Source: Lactobacillus sp. ESL0700
GTDB taxonomy: Bacteria; Bacillota; Bacilli; Lactobacillales; Lactobacillaceae
Direction of reading: 5' to 3'
DNA length: 64,000 bases
NCBI RefSeq assembly: GCF_029392095.1
Contig: NZ_CP113930.1
Span: 1,561,001-1,625,000 of the forward strand
Shown: positions 18,164-26,154 of the stretch, in pieces
Layout: each line of letters starts with the position of its first letter
How positions within the stretch are numbered: position 1 is the first letter of the stretch
The notes under the pieces: generated by a model
What the model was told of the DNA's origin: nothing
Database searches by the model: none
What the model saw: only the letters and a program-made list of their open reading frames with translations
Program-made: the position numbers and the translations under genes

Positions 18164-19201
18164 TTAATCAAAGACAATCAATGACTTAATGGCTTCGCGT
18201 TTATCCATCGCTTCATAAGCAGATTGGATTTCAGTTAACTTAAATTCTTTGGTAAATACTTTTCCAGGGTTAATTTGATCATCCAAAACTGCCTGTAATA
18301 AAACATTACGGTCGTGTGTCGTCACTGAAGCTGTTCCTCCACGAACACCGATATTTTTCCAAAATAAGTTCGACATATTAATCTCTGCTTTTTGGGGTAC
18401 ACCAACTCGGCCGACAATTCCGCCAGCACGTAATAATGAAGCTGCCGTTGCCATCGCTTGCTCCGTGCCAACACATTCCAAAGCTGCATCAACACCAGCA
18501 TTTTGCGTTAACTGCATAACGTGCTGAACGCCTTCATCACCACGTTCTGGAACAATATCAGTTGCGCCAAATTCAAGAGCTAGCTTTTGGCGGTCTTCAT
18601 GACGGCTCATAGCAATAATTCTTTTAGCTCCGAGTAATTTAGCAGAGATTACTCCGCATAACCCCACGGCACCATCACCAACAACTGCAACTGTATCACC
18701 CTTTTTAACCTCAGCGCTAAAGGCTGCGTGATAACCCGTTGCCATCACATCAGCCAAAGTTTGCAGAGAAGCGAGTTTTTGGTCAGAATAATCGCTTGGC
18801 TTACCTGGAACCTTAACTAATCCCCAGTCAGCATTATAATAACGCAAATATTCTCCTTGATAACCGCCATTAGGACCGGCTTCTTGATTGAGGCAATTTC
18901 CTTCAAAACCAGCAAGACAATTAGTACAATACCCGCAGCCATGAGTAAATGGCACAATGACAAAATCGCCCACTTTGATATTTTTAACGCCACTGCCAAC
19001 TTCTTCAACGACCCCAATTGCCTCGTGGCCAATTGTTGAGCCGCTCTTTCTTTGCGACAATCCCCGATACCACCACAAGTCAGAACCGCACACGCTGGCA
19101 CGAACCACTCTAATAATTGCGTCTCCTTCATGTTCAATCTTGGGTTTAGGAAACTCCCTAACTTCTACTTGACCTGGTTTAACAAAAACTGCTGCTTTCA
19201 T
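18164..19201 (-). CDS. Zinc-dependent alcohol dehydrogenase (MDR family)
   Basis: A 345-residue NAD(P)-dependent oxidoreductase of the medium-chain family. The catalytic zinc ligands are Cys in VRASVCGSDLWW and the GHEAIGVVEEVG motif. The structural zinc has four Cys in HGCGYCTNCLAGFEGNC. The cofactor fold is VAVVGDGAVGLCGVI. It resembles threonine- or sorbitol-dehydrogenase-like and formaldehyde/aldehyde-detoxifying enzymes. It lies 53 bp downstream of a MerR regulator of the AdhR/NmlR type, which points to induction by reactive aldehydes. The substrate is unknown. Confidence 0.88.
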   Translation of the reverse strand: MKAAVFVKPGQVEVREFPKPKIEHEGDAIIRVVRASVCGSDLWWYRGLSQRKSGSTIGHEAIGVVEEVGSGVKNIKVGDFVIVPFTHGCGYCTNCLAGFEGNCLNQEAGPNGGYQGEYLRYYNADWGLVKVPGKPSDYSDQKLASLQTLADVMATGYHAAFSAEVKKGDTVAVVGDGAVGLCGVISAKLLGAKRIIAMSRHEDRQKLALEFGATDIVPERGDEGVQHVMQLTQNAGVDAALECVGTEQAMATAASLLRAGGIVGRVGVPQKAEINMSNLFWKNIGVRGGTASVTTHDRNVLLQAVLDDQINPGKVFTKEFKLTEIQSAYEAMDKREAIKSLIVFD

Positions 19202-19254
19202 TCGTTTGTTCTCCTTATTTTTATCCGTTACTTGTTATGCCAATTGGCAAAAGT

Positions 19255-19650
19255 TTAGCTGTCGTTTTCCCTTGTGATTTGTCCTAAATCATGTTCGGCT
19301 TGCAATAAATTAGTTTGATAATTGGCTATCTTCTGGTCTAAGTGATCACGAGCACTTGTTAATTCCGTAATCTTATCATTGAGCGTTTCACGTTGCTGTT
19401 TCAATAACTCTACTCTTTTAGGAATTGTTACATCACCTTGAGAAAATAAGTCTACGTACTCCTTTAGCACCTTGATTGGCAGTCCCGCATGACGCATACA
19501 ATAGATAAAGTTCAGCCACTTCACATCTTTTTGATCAAAATCGCGCATCCCACTCACTCGCTTAACTGGTGGAATCAGTTTTTCCTTTTCGTAATAACGA
19601 ATTGTGTCTGGCGACAAGTTACAAAGCTCGCTTACCTGTTTAATATTCAT
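19255..19650 (-). CDS. MerR-family regulator, AdhR/NmlR-like
   Basis: A 131-residue regulator: N-terminal MerR helix-turn-helix (IKQVSELCNLSPDTIRYYEKEKLIPPVKR), then a dimerisation coiled coil (about 80-125). No conserved metal-binding Cys pair is visible in the C-terminus, as expected for aldehyde-responsive AdhR types. It lies upstream of, and on the same strand as, the alcohol dehydrogenase, forming a two-gene operon. Its own promoter has the MerR-type long spacer. Confidence 0.87.
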   Translation of the reverse strand: MNIKQVSELCNLSPDTIRYYEKEKLIPPVKRVSGMRDFDQKDVKWLNFIYCMRHAGLPIKVLKEYVDLFSQGDVTIPKRVELLKQQRETLNDKITELTSARDHLDQKIANYQTNLLQAEHDLGQITRENDS

Positions 19651-19668
19651 TTTGTACCTCTTTAAATA

Positions 19669-19699
19669 AGTCTAAACCTTGGAGTTAACTCTAACGCAA
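19669..19699 (-). promoter_or_regulatory. MerR-type promoter with 19-bp spacer
   Basis: On the minus strand TTGCGT (19694-19699) and TAGACT (19669-19674) are 19 bp apart. The spacer holds the near-palindrome TTAGAGTTAACTCCAA (19679-19694). Long spacers with a central dyad are the hallmark of MerR-activated promoters. Confidence 0.7.
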
Positions 19700-19721
19700 C
19701 TAAATTTTATTACTTAAAGCC

Positions 19722-19762
19722 AAAAAACACGACTTCGATAAAATACCGAAATCGTGTTTTTG
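19722..19762. terminator. Terminator after guaA
   Basis: AAAACACGA-TTCG pairs with CGAAATCGTGTTTT, with flanking A and T tracts; it lies between the guaA stop and the MerR promoter. Confidence 0.8.
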
Positions 19763-19780
19763 TAGTTATATATTATTATT

Positions 19781-21337
19781 TTATTCCCATTCAATTGTTG
19801 AAGGTGGCTTACTCGTGACATCATAGACGACGCGGTTAATGTTCGGCACCTCATCAACAATGCGCGTGGAAATTTTTTGCAAAACATCCCACGGCAAACG
19901 GGCAAAATCCGCGGTCATGCCATCAATCGAGGTTACAGCACGAATGCCAATCGTATAGTCATAAGTCCGACCGTCGCCCATCACGCCAACTGACCTAATG
20001 CCGGGCAAAACAGTAAAGTACTGCCAAACCTTTTCTTGCAAGCCAGCCTTTTTAATTTCATCGCGCAAAATGGCATCACTCTCGCGCACCAGGGCCAACT
20101 TATCCTCGGTTACTTCACCTAAAACGCGAATTCCAAGTCCTGGACCCGGGAATGGTTGCCGCCAAACCAAATCGTGCGGGATTCCTAACTTTTCACCTAA
20201 TTCACGCACTTCATCCTTAAATAATTTGCGTAAAGGTTCAATCAGCTTAAAATGCATATCTTCCGGCAAGCCGCCAACATTATGGTGTGACTTTATTGTT
20301 TGTGCAGTGTTAGTTCCACTCTCAATCACATCAGTATAGAGTGTGCCTTGAGCTAAAAAGTCAGCATCAGGAATTTTTTGTGCTTCTTCATTGAAAACCT
20401 CGATGAACTCTTTGCCGATTATCTTGCGCTTTTGTTCTGGGTCAGTAACACCCCGCAATTTATTCAAAAAGCGGTCTTTGGCATTAACGCGAACGATGTT
20501 CACACCTAAATCACGGCTAAGAGCTGCCATGACTTCATCGCCTTCGTTCTTCCGGAGCATGCCATGATCAACAAAAATTGCTGTCATTTGGTCACCGATT
20601 GCCTTGTGCAATAAGGTTGCCGTCACGCTGGAGTCGACACCACCAGACAAGCCCAAAATCACCTTTTTATCGCCAACTTCTGCACGAATATCGGCAATCT
20701 TCATCTCGATAAAGTCAGTCATTGACCAATCGGCCTTGGCCTTGCAAACTTTAAAGGCAAAATTTTTCAAAATGTCCAAGCCATACTGGGTGTTGCGCAC
20801 CTCAGCGTGAAATTGGATACCGTAGAATTTAGCCGAATTGTTCGCAATTGCAGAAATTGGGCAATTTTTACTAGAAGCAACTGTCGTAAAGCCATCGGGT
20901 GCCTTAGTTACCAAGTCGCCATGACTCATCCAAACATATTCATCCTTTGGCAGACCACTAAACAAGACAGAATCAGGAGCTTCAACCTTAATATCGGCGC
21001 GCCCATATTCTGAATTATCGGCCGGCTCCACCTTGCCGCCCAAGTAATACGACATCAGCTGCATCCCGTAGCAAATGCCCAAAATAGGAATCCCTAATTT
21101 AAAAATGTCAGGGTCAACTTTCAGCGCCTCTTCAGCATAAATACTATTCGGCCCACCAGAAAAGATAATGCCCTTAGGAGCAATCTTTTTGATTTCTGCC
21201 ATACTAATATCGTGTGGCAATAATTCCGAATAAATACCAAAATCACGCAATCGCCGCGTAATTAATTGATTATATTGACTACCAAAATCTAAAACAATAA
21301 TTTCATCAAAATCACTGATATTTTTGTTCACGGCCAT
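19781..21337 (-). CDS. guaA: GMP synthase (glutamine-hydrolysing)
   Basis: Converts XMP to GMP with glutamine and ATP. The N-terminal class I amidotransferase domain has the nucleophile Cys in GICYGMQLM. The PP-loop ATPase has [10 protein letters not shown] near residue 225. The C-terminal dimerisation domain ends in PPSTIEWE. It is 518 residues, full length. The ATG at 21337 sits directly after GGGGG; a GTG two codons later has better spacing and may be the real start. It is divergent from the guanine-controlled xpt-pbuX operon. Confidence 0.96.
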   Translation of the reverse strand: MAVNKNISDFDEIIVLDFGSQYNQLITRRLRDFGIYSELLPHDISMAEIKKIAPKGIIFSGGPNSIYAEEALKVDPDIFKLGIPILGICYGMQLMSYYLGGKVEPADNSEYGRADIKVEAPDSVLFSGLPKDEYVWMSHGDLVTKAPDGFTTVASSKNCPISAIANNSAKFYGIQFHAEVRNTQYGLDILKNFAFKVCKAKADWSMTDFIEMKIADIRAEVGDKKVILGLSGGVDSSVTATLLHKAIGDQMTAIFVDHGMLRKNEGDEVMAALSRDLGVNIVRVNAKDRFLNKLRGVTDPEQKRKIIGKEFIEVFNEEAQKIPDADFLAQGTLYTDVIESGTNTAQTIKSHHNVGGLPEDMHFKLIEPLRKLFKDEVRELGEKLGIPHDLVWRQPFPGPGLGIRVLGEVTEDKLALVRESDAILRDEIKKAGLQEKVWQYFTVLPGIRSVGVMGDGRTYDYTIGIRAVTSIDGMTADFARLPWDVLQKISTRIVDEVPNINRVVYDVTSKPPSTIEWE

Positions 21338-21376
21338 CCCCCAATCCTTTGTAAAACTATACTTTAAATTAACTAA

Positions 21377-21405
21377 ACCATACTAGGATTTATGTTTACG
21401 GTCAA
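21377..21405 (-). promoter_or_regulatory. guaA promoter
   Basis: On the minus strand TTGACC (21400-21405) and TATGGT (21377-21382) are spaced by 17 bp, about 40 bp before the guaA start. Confidence 0.6.
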
Positions 21406-21490
21406 CTATTTTCTTCACAAATTATTTTTAAATGCGAATTATATCCTATATATGTCAAAAATAATTCGTTTTTAAAAATAAATTTTATTC

Positions 21491-21519
21491 TTGCATGCGC
21501 TGCTCATCTCTGTTAGAAT
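21491..21519 (+). promoter_or_regulatory. Promoter of the xpt-pbuX riboswitch transcript
   Basis: TTGCAT (21491-21496), 17-bp spacer, TAGAAT (21514-21519), just before the purine aptamer. Confidence 0.6.
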
Positions 21520-21537
21520 TCATTCAACACACAAATA

Positions 21538-21689
21538 TTAATCTGTATATTGTCGTAATCAGGTCGACAGTTTCTACTCAGAACCGAAATTCTGAACTAT
21601 GGATTAAGCAGCATCTTTTAGTGGTCGTACTGACTACTTTTAAGGGCTTCTTTTACCATAGTTTTGGTAGAAGAGGCCCTTATTTTTTT
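21538..21689 (+). promoter_or_regulatory. Purine (guanine-type) riboswitch of xpt-pbuX
   Basis: The aptamer spans 21538-21607. P1 is TTAATC/GGATTAA, P2 is TGTCG/CGACA, J2/3 is GTTTCTAC, P3 is CAGAA/TTCTG, and J3/1 is CTATG. The C in J3/1 is at the specificity position, which indicates guanine/hypoxanthine rather than adenine. It is followed by a strong terminator (21641-21689, AAGGGC...GCCCTT then T7) and then the xpt ribosome site. High guanine should therefore stop transcription. Confidence 0.9.
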
Positions 21690-21702
21690 CAAGGAGGAAA
21701 AC

Positions 21703-22281
21703 GTGAAGTTACTAGAAGACCGCATTAGACGTGACGGTGAAGTTTTACCCGGAAATGTCCTGAAAATCAACTCGTTTTTGAATCATCAAGTTGATCCTGA
21801 ATTGATGATTGCCTGCGGACAAGAATTTGCCCGGCGCTTTCAAGATAGTGGCATTACCAAGGTCTTGACTTGTGAGGCTTCCGGCATTGCCCCGGGGATT
21901 ATGGCTGCTTTTGAATTGCGCGTGCCGATGGTATTTGCCCGCAAGAAGAAGCCATCGACACTCAACGATGCGGTTTACTGGGCCGATGTCTTTTCTTACA
22001 CCAAAAAGGTCACTAACAAAATCTGTGTTGAGCAAAAGTTCCTGAGTGAAGACGACACGCTGCTAATTATCGATGACTTTTTAGCTCATGGCGAGGCTGT
22101 TAAAGGCATGATTAATATTGCCGAGCAAGCTCATGCAAAGATTGCCGGCGTTGGTGTGGTCGTTGCCAAAACCTTTCAGGGTGGTAGCGATTGGATTCAA
22201 GACCACAATTACCGCTTGGAAACTTTAGCCAATATTACGAGCTTAAAAGACGAAAAAGTACATTTTGCAGGTGAAGAATAA
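21703..22281 (+). CDS. xpt: Xanthine phosphoribosyltransferase
   Basis: Salvages xanthine to XMP with PRPP. It begins MKLLEDRIRRDGEVLPGNVLKINSFLNHQ. The PRPP-binding motif LLIIDDFLAHGEAVKG is near residue 125, and the protein is 192 residues, typical for Xpt. The start is GTG at 21703 with AAGGAGG upstream. An in-frame ATG at 21664 lies inside the riboswitch terminator and is rejected. Its stop overlaps the pbuX ATG. Confidence 0.95.
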   Translation: MKLLEDRIRRDGEVLPGNVLKINSFLNHQVDPELMIACGQEFARRFQDSGITKVLTCEASGIAPGIMAAFELRVPMVFARKKKPSTLNDAVYWADVFSYTKKVTNKICVEQKFLSEDDTLLIIDDFLAHGEAVKGMINIAEQAHAKIAGVGVVVAKTFQGGSDWIQDHNYRLETLANITSLKDEKVHFAGEE

Positions 22282-23567
22282 TGGCGCAAAAAGAAGTCAG
22301 CCAACAAAAAGCTGCTATCTTAGGCTTACAACACTTACTTGCAATGTATTCCGGCGCTGTCGCCGTGCCGTTATTAATCGGTAGTGCATTAAAATTCTCT
22401 GCTAGCCAAATGACTTATCTAGTTTCGATCGATATTTTCATGTGCGGCTTGGCAACTTTGCTTCAATTATTACGTAACAAGTACTTTGGCATCGGCTTTC
22501 CCGTCATTTTGGGTTGTGCCATTCAGGCCGTAGCTCCTTTGCAGATGATTGGGCAGAAGTTTTCAATTAATGACATGTACGGCGCCATTATTGTGGCTGG
22601 TATTTTCGTGATTTTGATTTCTAGCATTTTCGCTAAAATCAAGAAGTTCTTTCCTCCAGTTGTCACTGGTACGTTAATCACAACAATCGGCTTAACCTTA
22701 ATTCCGGTTGCTGTGCAAAATATGGGCGGCGGCAATAGTAGTTCAAAAGACTTCGGCAATTGGCAAAATCTACTGCTGGGCTTTGGCACCATGTTCATTA
22801 TCTTAGCGTTTGAAATCTGGGCAAAAGGCTTCTTGCATTCGATTTCTGTCTTAATTGGACTAATTATCGGCACGATCATTGCCGCTTGCATGGGCCTCGT
22901 ATCTTTTACGCCAGTATTGCAGGCTTCATGGTTCCACTTACCACAATTATTTTACTTCGGCGTACCTCACTTTGAGTGGTCTTCCAGCATGACGATGATT
23001 ATTATCGCATTAGTTTCAATGGTTGAATCCACGGGCGTGTTCTTTGCGACTGGCGACCTAATTCACCACAACGTTACTGAGGACGACTTGAAAAAGGGCT
23101 ACCGTGCAGAAGGCTTAGCACAAATTTGCGGGGGACTGTTCAATGCATTTCCTTACACGACTTTCTCGCAAAACGTCGGCTTACTGCAATTATCTGGGAT
23201 TAAAACCAAGCGCCCAATCTATTGGGCAGCAGGACTCTTAATGGCAATGGGTTTGCTACCAAAAATCGGCGCGTTAGTAACCATTATCCCTACCCCCGTT
23301 TTAGGTGGAGCCATGCTTGTCATGTTTACCATGATTGCCGTACAAGGAATTAAAACCCTAATCAAAGTTGACCTCAGCGACAACAATAATGTATTAATTA
23401 TTGCAATTTCAATTGGCTTAGGCCTTGGTGTCACAATCTATCCACAAATTTTTCAAAATTTACCCCAAACAATTCAACTCTTTCTTTCAAATGGGATTGT
23501 GATTACCAGCTTATCGGCAACTATTCTAAACTTATTACTTAAAGGAGGCGGTGCTAGTAAACAATAA
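22281..23567 (+). CDS. pbuX: Xanthine permease (NCS2 family)
   Basis: A membrane transporter importing xanthine for Xpt. It is 428 residues with about 12-14 hydrophobic segments, GLQHLLAMYSGAVAVPLLIGSAL at the start, and the NCS2 signature region ESTGVFFATGD followed by NAFPYTTFSQNVGL. The start overlaps the xpt stop (TAATG), so the two are translationally coupled under the guanine riboswitch. Confidence 0.94.
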   Translation: MAQKEVSQQKAAILGLQHLLAMYSGAVAVPLLIGSALKFSASQMTYLVSIDIFMCGLATLLQLLRNKYFGIGFPVILGCAIQAVAPLQMIGQKFSINDMYGAIIVAGIFVILISSIFAKIKKFFPPVVTGTLITTIGLTLIPVAVQNMGGGNSSSKDFGNWQNLLLGFGTMFIILAFEIWAKGFLHSISVLIGLIIGTIIAACMGLVSFTPVLQASWFHLPQLFYFGVPHFEWSSSMTMIIIALVSMVESTGVFFATGDLIHHNVTEDDLKKGYRAEGLAQICGGLFNAFPYTTFSQNVGLLQLSGIKTKRPIYWAAGLLMAMGLLPKIGALVTIIPTPVLGGAMLVMFTMIAVQGIKTLIKVDLSDNNNVLIIAISIGLGLGVTIYPQIFQNLPQTIQLFLSNGIVITSLSATILNLLLKGGGASKQ

Positions 23568-23621
23568 TTTTTTATAATGTAGGTAAGTTTTCTTGCCCTT
23601 GGAAATACTTACTTGCGCCTA

Positions 23622-23657
23622 AAAAGGAGCTACTTCTAATTGAAGTAGCTCCTTTTA
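23622..23657. terminator. Terminator after pbuX
   Basis: AAAAGGAGCTACTTC pairs with GAAGTAGCTCCTTTT around a short loop; it also faces the small membrane gene at 23695. Confidence 0.92.
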
Positions 23658-23694
23658 TTATGTTATTCAAAATTGGCTGGTTGGTCTTAGTTAA

Positions 23695-23874
23695 TCACAA
23701 TAGTGACAAAAATTCCGCACCTTGTGGAGTAGCTAAAAATATTGCAAACAATATAAATATAATTCCACAAACTAATAATAAGCATTTAATCTTTTTCGAC
23801 AACTTCTTTGATAAACTCAAAATAATAAAAATTAAACCTATCAAACAAGAAATTATCATTATCCAAAAACCCAT
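23695..23874 (-). CDS. Small two-helix membrane protein, 59 residues
   Basis: ATG at 23874 with TAGGAG eight bases upstream; TGA at 23695. The product has two hydrophobic segments (about residues 3-20 and 31-48) separated by the basic stretch KKLSKKIKC, and a short outside tail ATPQGAEFLSLL. It starts 12 bases after the stop of an ABC ATPase remnant on the same strand, so it was probably part of an exporter or immunity operon. I do not recognise a family. Confidence 0.55.
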   Translation of the reverse strand: MGFWIMIISCLIGLIFIILSLSKKLSKKIKCLLLVCGIIFILFAIFLATPQGAEFLSLL

Positions 23875-23886
23875 AAATATTTTCTC

Positions 23887-24011
23887 CTAATCGATTTCTC
23901 TTATATATCCCTTACTAAGCATTAATATTTGATCGTGCTGCATAGCAATTTCTTTATCATGCGTGACTGTTAAAATAGTTTTTTTATTCTTTAATCTTGT
24001 TATAGCAAATC
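23887..24011 (-). pseudogene. C-terminal remnant of an ABC transporter ATPase
   Basis: About 40 codons encode the end of an ABC ATPase, including the H-loop as TILTVTHDKEIAMQHDQI followed by LMLSKGYIREID and a stop at 23887. Upstream of 24011 the frame is closed by a stop and no Walker A, signature or Walker B remains. The Rgg-like gene occupies the place where the rest would be. It looks like a deletion scar of a LolD/bacteriocin-exporter type gene. Confidence 0.65.
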
Positions 24012-24138
24012 TTTTTCAATCATTGTTCAATGGTTCATATTTTCACATTCAAACATAAAATTTTTATTTTTCAAAAAACGATTAATAGTTTAAAATTTAT
24101 TTATAAATCGCTTACATAAAATTAGAAAGAGGCTATCA

Positions 24139-24987
24139 ATGGAAATTAATGAATTACTAAAAAAGTATCGCCTTATCCAACATAAGTCCCAACAAAGTTG
24201 GGTTGGCAATATCGTCAGCCGCTCGTTTTATACCAAAGTAGAACAAGGAAAAAGTCACTTATCAGCAAATGATTTACTTGACCTACTTCACTACAATCAC
24301 ATCCCAACCGTTGATTTTTTTACCAAACTAAATGAAGTTGATCGCTCTCAGTACCATCAGAAAACTCAACTAAAAACTTTAATTACTAATGCCTATTATC
24401 AAAATTCAAAATCAAAATTAGAACAGATCAAAGAAAAAATAATTAGTAGTAATTATCCTAATCAAGAGGAGCAAATCGCCTTGATTAATGCCTATATTGC
24501 ATTAGTAAATAACGATTTTGATAGCTTAGATGAAAAAAGTCGTAGCTATCTGAAAGAAAAGTTTTTAAACACAAAATTTCTGAGTAAGGACTACTTAACT
24601 ATTTACCGCAACCTAATCCCCCTATTTGAACTTGATCAAAATATTGCTATTGTCAAAAAAATTCTTAACAAATTTTTGAATATTAATGAAATTGATATTC
24701 AAGCTTCATTAATAGTAATTTTAGTTAACATTACTTTTCTATGTGTCGAAAGCCAAAATTATCAAGACGCTGCCTATTTCATCGCATGTGCTGATAAAAT
24801 TAATACTAGACCCGATAACTTTTTCTATAAAATAGGAATTTTGCTGTCTAAAAACATCCTTGCATATCATAAAAAACCAGAAGAATCTTATCTAGAAAAC
24901 TGTCAGGAAATTATTAAAATAACCAAGTTAAACGGCATGGACGCATACAGCCATGAACTTGAAGTTTACTTGCAAAACAATATTTAG
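24139..24987 (+). CDS. Rgg/GadR/MutR-like transcriptional regulator
   Basis: A 282-residue protein with an N-terminal XRE-type helix-turn-helix (residues 1-60; LLKKYRLIQHKSQQSW, then SFYTKVEQGKSHLSANDLLDLL). A long helical, Lys/Asn-rich C-terminal domain resembles the TPR-like peptide-binding region of Rgg proteins. Its codon use is more AT-rich than the flanking housekeeping genes, which fits acquired DNA. It lies next to an ABC remnant and a small membrane gene. I found no adjacent short hydrophobic pheromone gene. GAAAGAGG precedes the ATG. Confidence 0.72.
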   Translation: MEINELLKKYRLIQHKSQQSWVGNIVSRSFYTKVEQGKSHLSANDLLDLLHYNHIPTVDFFTKLNEVDRSQYHQKTQLKTLITNAYYQNSKSKLEQIKEKIISSNYPNQEEQIALINAYIALVNNDFDSLDEKSRSYLKEKFLNTKFLSKDYLTIYRNLIPLFELDQNIAIVKKILNKFLNINEIDIQASLIVILVNITFLCVESQNYQDAAYFIACADKINTRPDNFFYKIGILLSKNILAYHKKPEESYLENCQEIIKITKLNGMDAYSHELEVYLQNNI

Positions 24988-24992
24988 CATAT

Positions 24993-25036
24993 AAAAAGAG
25001 AGAACTATTTAGATTATTAAATAGTTCTCTCTTTTA
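24993..25036 (+). terminator. Terminator after the Rgg-like gene
   Basis: AAAAGAGAGAACTATTTA pairs with TAAATAGTTCTCTCTTTT, a stem of about 18 bp. Confidence 0.92.
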
Positions 25037-25095
25037 TAGTAATAGAAATTAATGCCAAAATGTTACCAGCTATTAAAATTTATGTTTGCTTTTGT

Positions 25096-25101
25096 TATAA
25101 T
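25096..25101 (+). promoter_or_regulatory. Extended -10 promoter of the holin-like toxin mRNA
   Basis: TGTTATAAT (TATAAT at 25096-25101 with the TGn extension). The predicted start is near 25108, and the mRNA would run to the hairpin at 25391-25429. Confidence 0.55.
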
Positions 25102-25156
25102 ACTATTACAGAAAAGCTAAGGCGGTAGTTATTTGCTTTCAAAGGAAGTGGTGCTT

Positions 25157-25294
25157 ATGGTGATTAAACACCTGCACTTCAAAATTCTGATGAAAGGAGG
25201 TAACCTCGGTGTCTACTTCAGACGCTATTCAATTAATGCTTTCTTTTGGCACTTTCGTTGTTGCCTTGATTGCATTAATTGTAGAACTGATTAA
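25157..25294 (+). other. Short ORF overlapping the toxin start in another frame
   Basis: ATG at 25157 opens a 45-codon frame (MVIKHLHFKILMKGG...) that runs through the toxin ribosome site and start codon in a different frame and stops within the toxin gene. Its ATG lies in the loop of a GAAGTG/CACTTC hairpin. It may be a translated leader that opens the toxin ribosome site, or simply a fortuitous frame. Confidence 0.3.
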
Positions 25295-25313
25295 AAATCA
25301 GTCAAAAAAATAA
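25209..25313 (+). CDS. Holin-like type I toxin, 34 residues
   Basis: GTG start at 25209 with AAAGGAGG upstream. The peptide begins MSTSDAIQLMLSFGTF, continues as a single hydrophobic helix VVALIALIVELI, and ends in the basic tail KNQSKK. This matches the pattern of the small 'putative holin-like toxin' family (Hol_Tox type) of lactic acid bacteria. Such peptides insert in the membrane and are toxic when not silenced. The ribosome site can fold back on itself (GAGG-TAA-CCTC). An antisense RNA gene overlaps its 3' end and UTR. It is the only full-length toxin of this array. Confidence 0.75.
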   Translation: MSTSDAIQLMLSFGTFVVALIALIVELIKNQSKK

Positions 25314-25423
25314 AATCGCCTTAGCTCTAGTGAAGTTAGCGATTTTATTTGTAAATCTATAAGTTTGCTACCGTCTTACGCGGTTTCTGTAAGGAGTTCT
25401 ATTACTAGTAGAACTCCTTTTCT
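25303..25423 (-). ncRNA. Antitoxin RNA 1 of the holin-like toxin
   Basis: An extended -10 TGTTATAAT on the minus strand (25430-25435) predicts a start near 25423. The RNA begins with the hairpin AAGGAGTTCT/AGAACTCCTT and ends with a terminator stem AAAATCGC/GCGATTTT plus a T run, inside the toxin 3' end. It is fully complementary to the toxin mRNA 3' region. Ends are predicted, not measured. Confidence 0.6.
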
Positions 25424-25429
25424 TTTTTT
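25391..25429 (+). terminator. Terminator of the toxin mRNA
   Basis: AAGGAGTTCT pairs with AGAACTCCTT and is followed by TTCTTTTTTT on the plus strand. Confidence 0.75.
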
Positions 25430-25490
25430 ATTATAACACATTAATTGTACTTAATTGTCTTCCAACTACACTAATTTATATTGGCAAATA

Positions 25491-25555
25491 GCATTTTTAT
25501 TGTTGCCTTGATTGCATTAATTGTTGAACTGATTAAAAATCAGTCAAAAAAATAA
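25491..25555 (+). pseudogene. Truncated holin-like toxin, copy 2
   Basis: Only the codons for FIVALIALIVELIKNQSKK and the stop at 25553-25555 remain. The N-terminal STSDAIQLMLSFGT part and ribosome site are absent. Confidence 0.8.
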
Positions 25556-25668
25556 ATCGCCTTAGCTCTAGTACAGCTAGCGATTTATAATCTTTATAAT
25601 TAAACTAACAAACTACCGCCTGATGCGGTTTCTGTAAGGAGTTCTATTACCAGTAGAACTCCTTTTCT
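25545..25668 (-). ncRNA. Antitoxin RNA 2
   Basis: Same architecture as antitoxin 1: extended -10 TGTTATAAT at 25675-25680, 5' hairpin, internal CCGCATCAGGCGG hairpin, and a terminator ending at the T run opposite 25545-25551. No functional toxin lies in this unit. Confidence 0.55.
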
Positions 25669-25735
25669 TTTTTTATTATAACACATTAATTGTACTTAAT
25701 TGTCTTTCAACTACACTAATTTATATTGGCAAATA

Positions 25736-25800
25736 GCACTTTCATTATTGCCTTGATTGCATTAATTGTTGAACTAATTAAAAATCAGTCAAAAAAATAA
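25736..25800 (+). pseudogene. Truncated holin-like toxin, copy 3
   Basis: The remnant begins at GCACTTTC and keeps the frame to TAA at 25798-25800. No start codon with a ribosome site precedes it. Confidence 0.8.
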
Positions 25801-25913
25801 ATCGCCTTGGCTCTAGTACAGCTAGCGATTTATAATCTTTATAATTAAACTAACAAACTACCGCCTGATGCGGTTTCTGTAAGGAGTTCTATTACCAGTA
25901 GAACTCCTTTTCT
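25791..25913 (-). ncRNA. Antitoxin RNA 3
   Basis: Nearly identical to antitoxin 2, with its -10 at 25920-25925. Promoter, hairpins and terminator are all kept. Confidence 0.55.
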
Positions 25914-25980
25914 TTTTTTATTATAACACATTAATTGTACTTAATTGTCTTTCAACTACACTAATTTATATTGGCAAATA

Positions 25981-26045
25981 GCACTTTCATTATTGCCTTG
26001 ATTGCATTAATTGTTGAACTAATTAAAAATCAGTCAAAAAAATAA
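25981..26045 (+). pseudogene. Truncated holin-like toxin, copy 4
   Basis: Same 3' fragment as copy 3, ending in TAA at 26043-26045. Confidence 0.8.
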
Positions 26046-26154
26046 ATCGCCTTGGCTCTAGTGAAGCTAGCGATTTATAATCTTTATAATTAAACTAACA
26101 AACTACCGCCTTACGCGGTTTCTGTAAGGAATTCTATTACTAGCAGAACTCCTT
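26036..26154 (-). ncRNA. Antitoxin RNA 4
   Basis: Extended -10 TGCTATAAT (26161-26166). Its sequence (TTACGCGG, AGTGAAG) is closer to antitoxin 1 than to copies 2-3 in the loops, which suggests the array ends keep the ancestral type. Confidence 0.55.

Noticed and set aside
23660..23890. 76-codon plus-strand frame
   Set aside because: Antisense to the 59-residue membrane ORF, which has a ribosome site and sensible hydrophobic pattern; the plus frame has neither.
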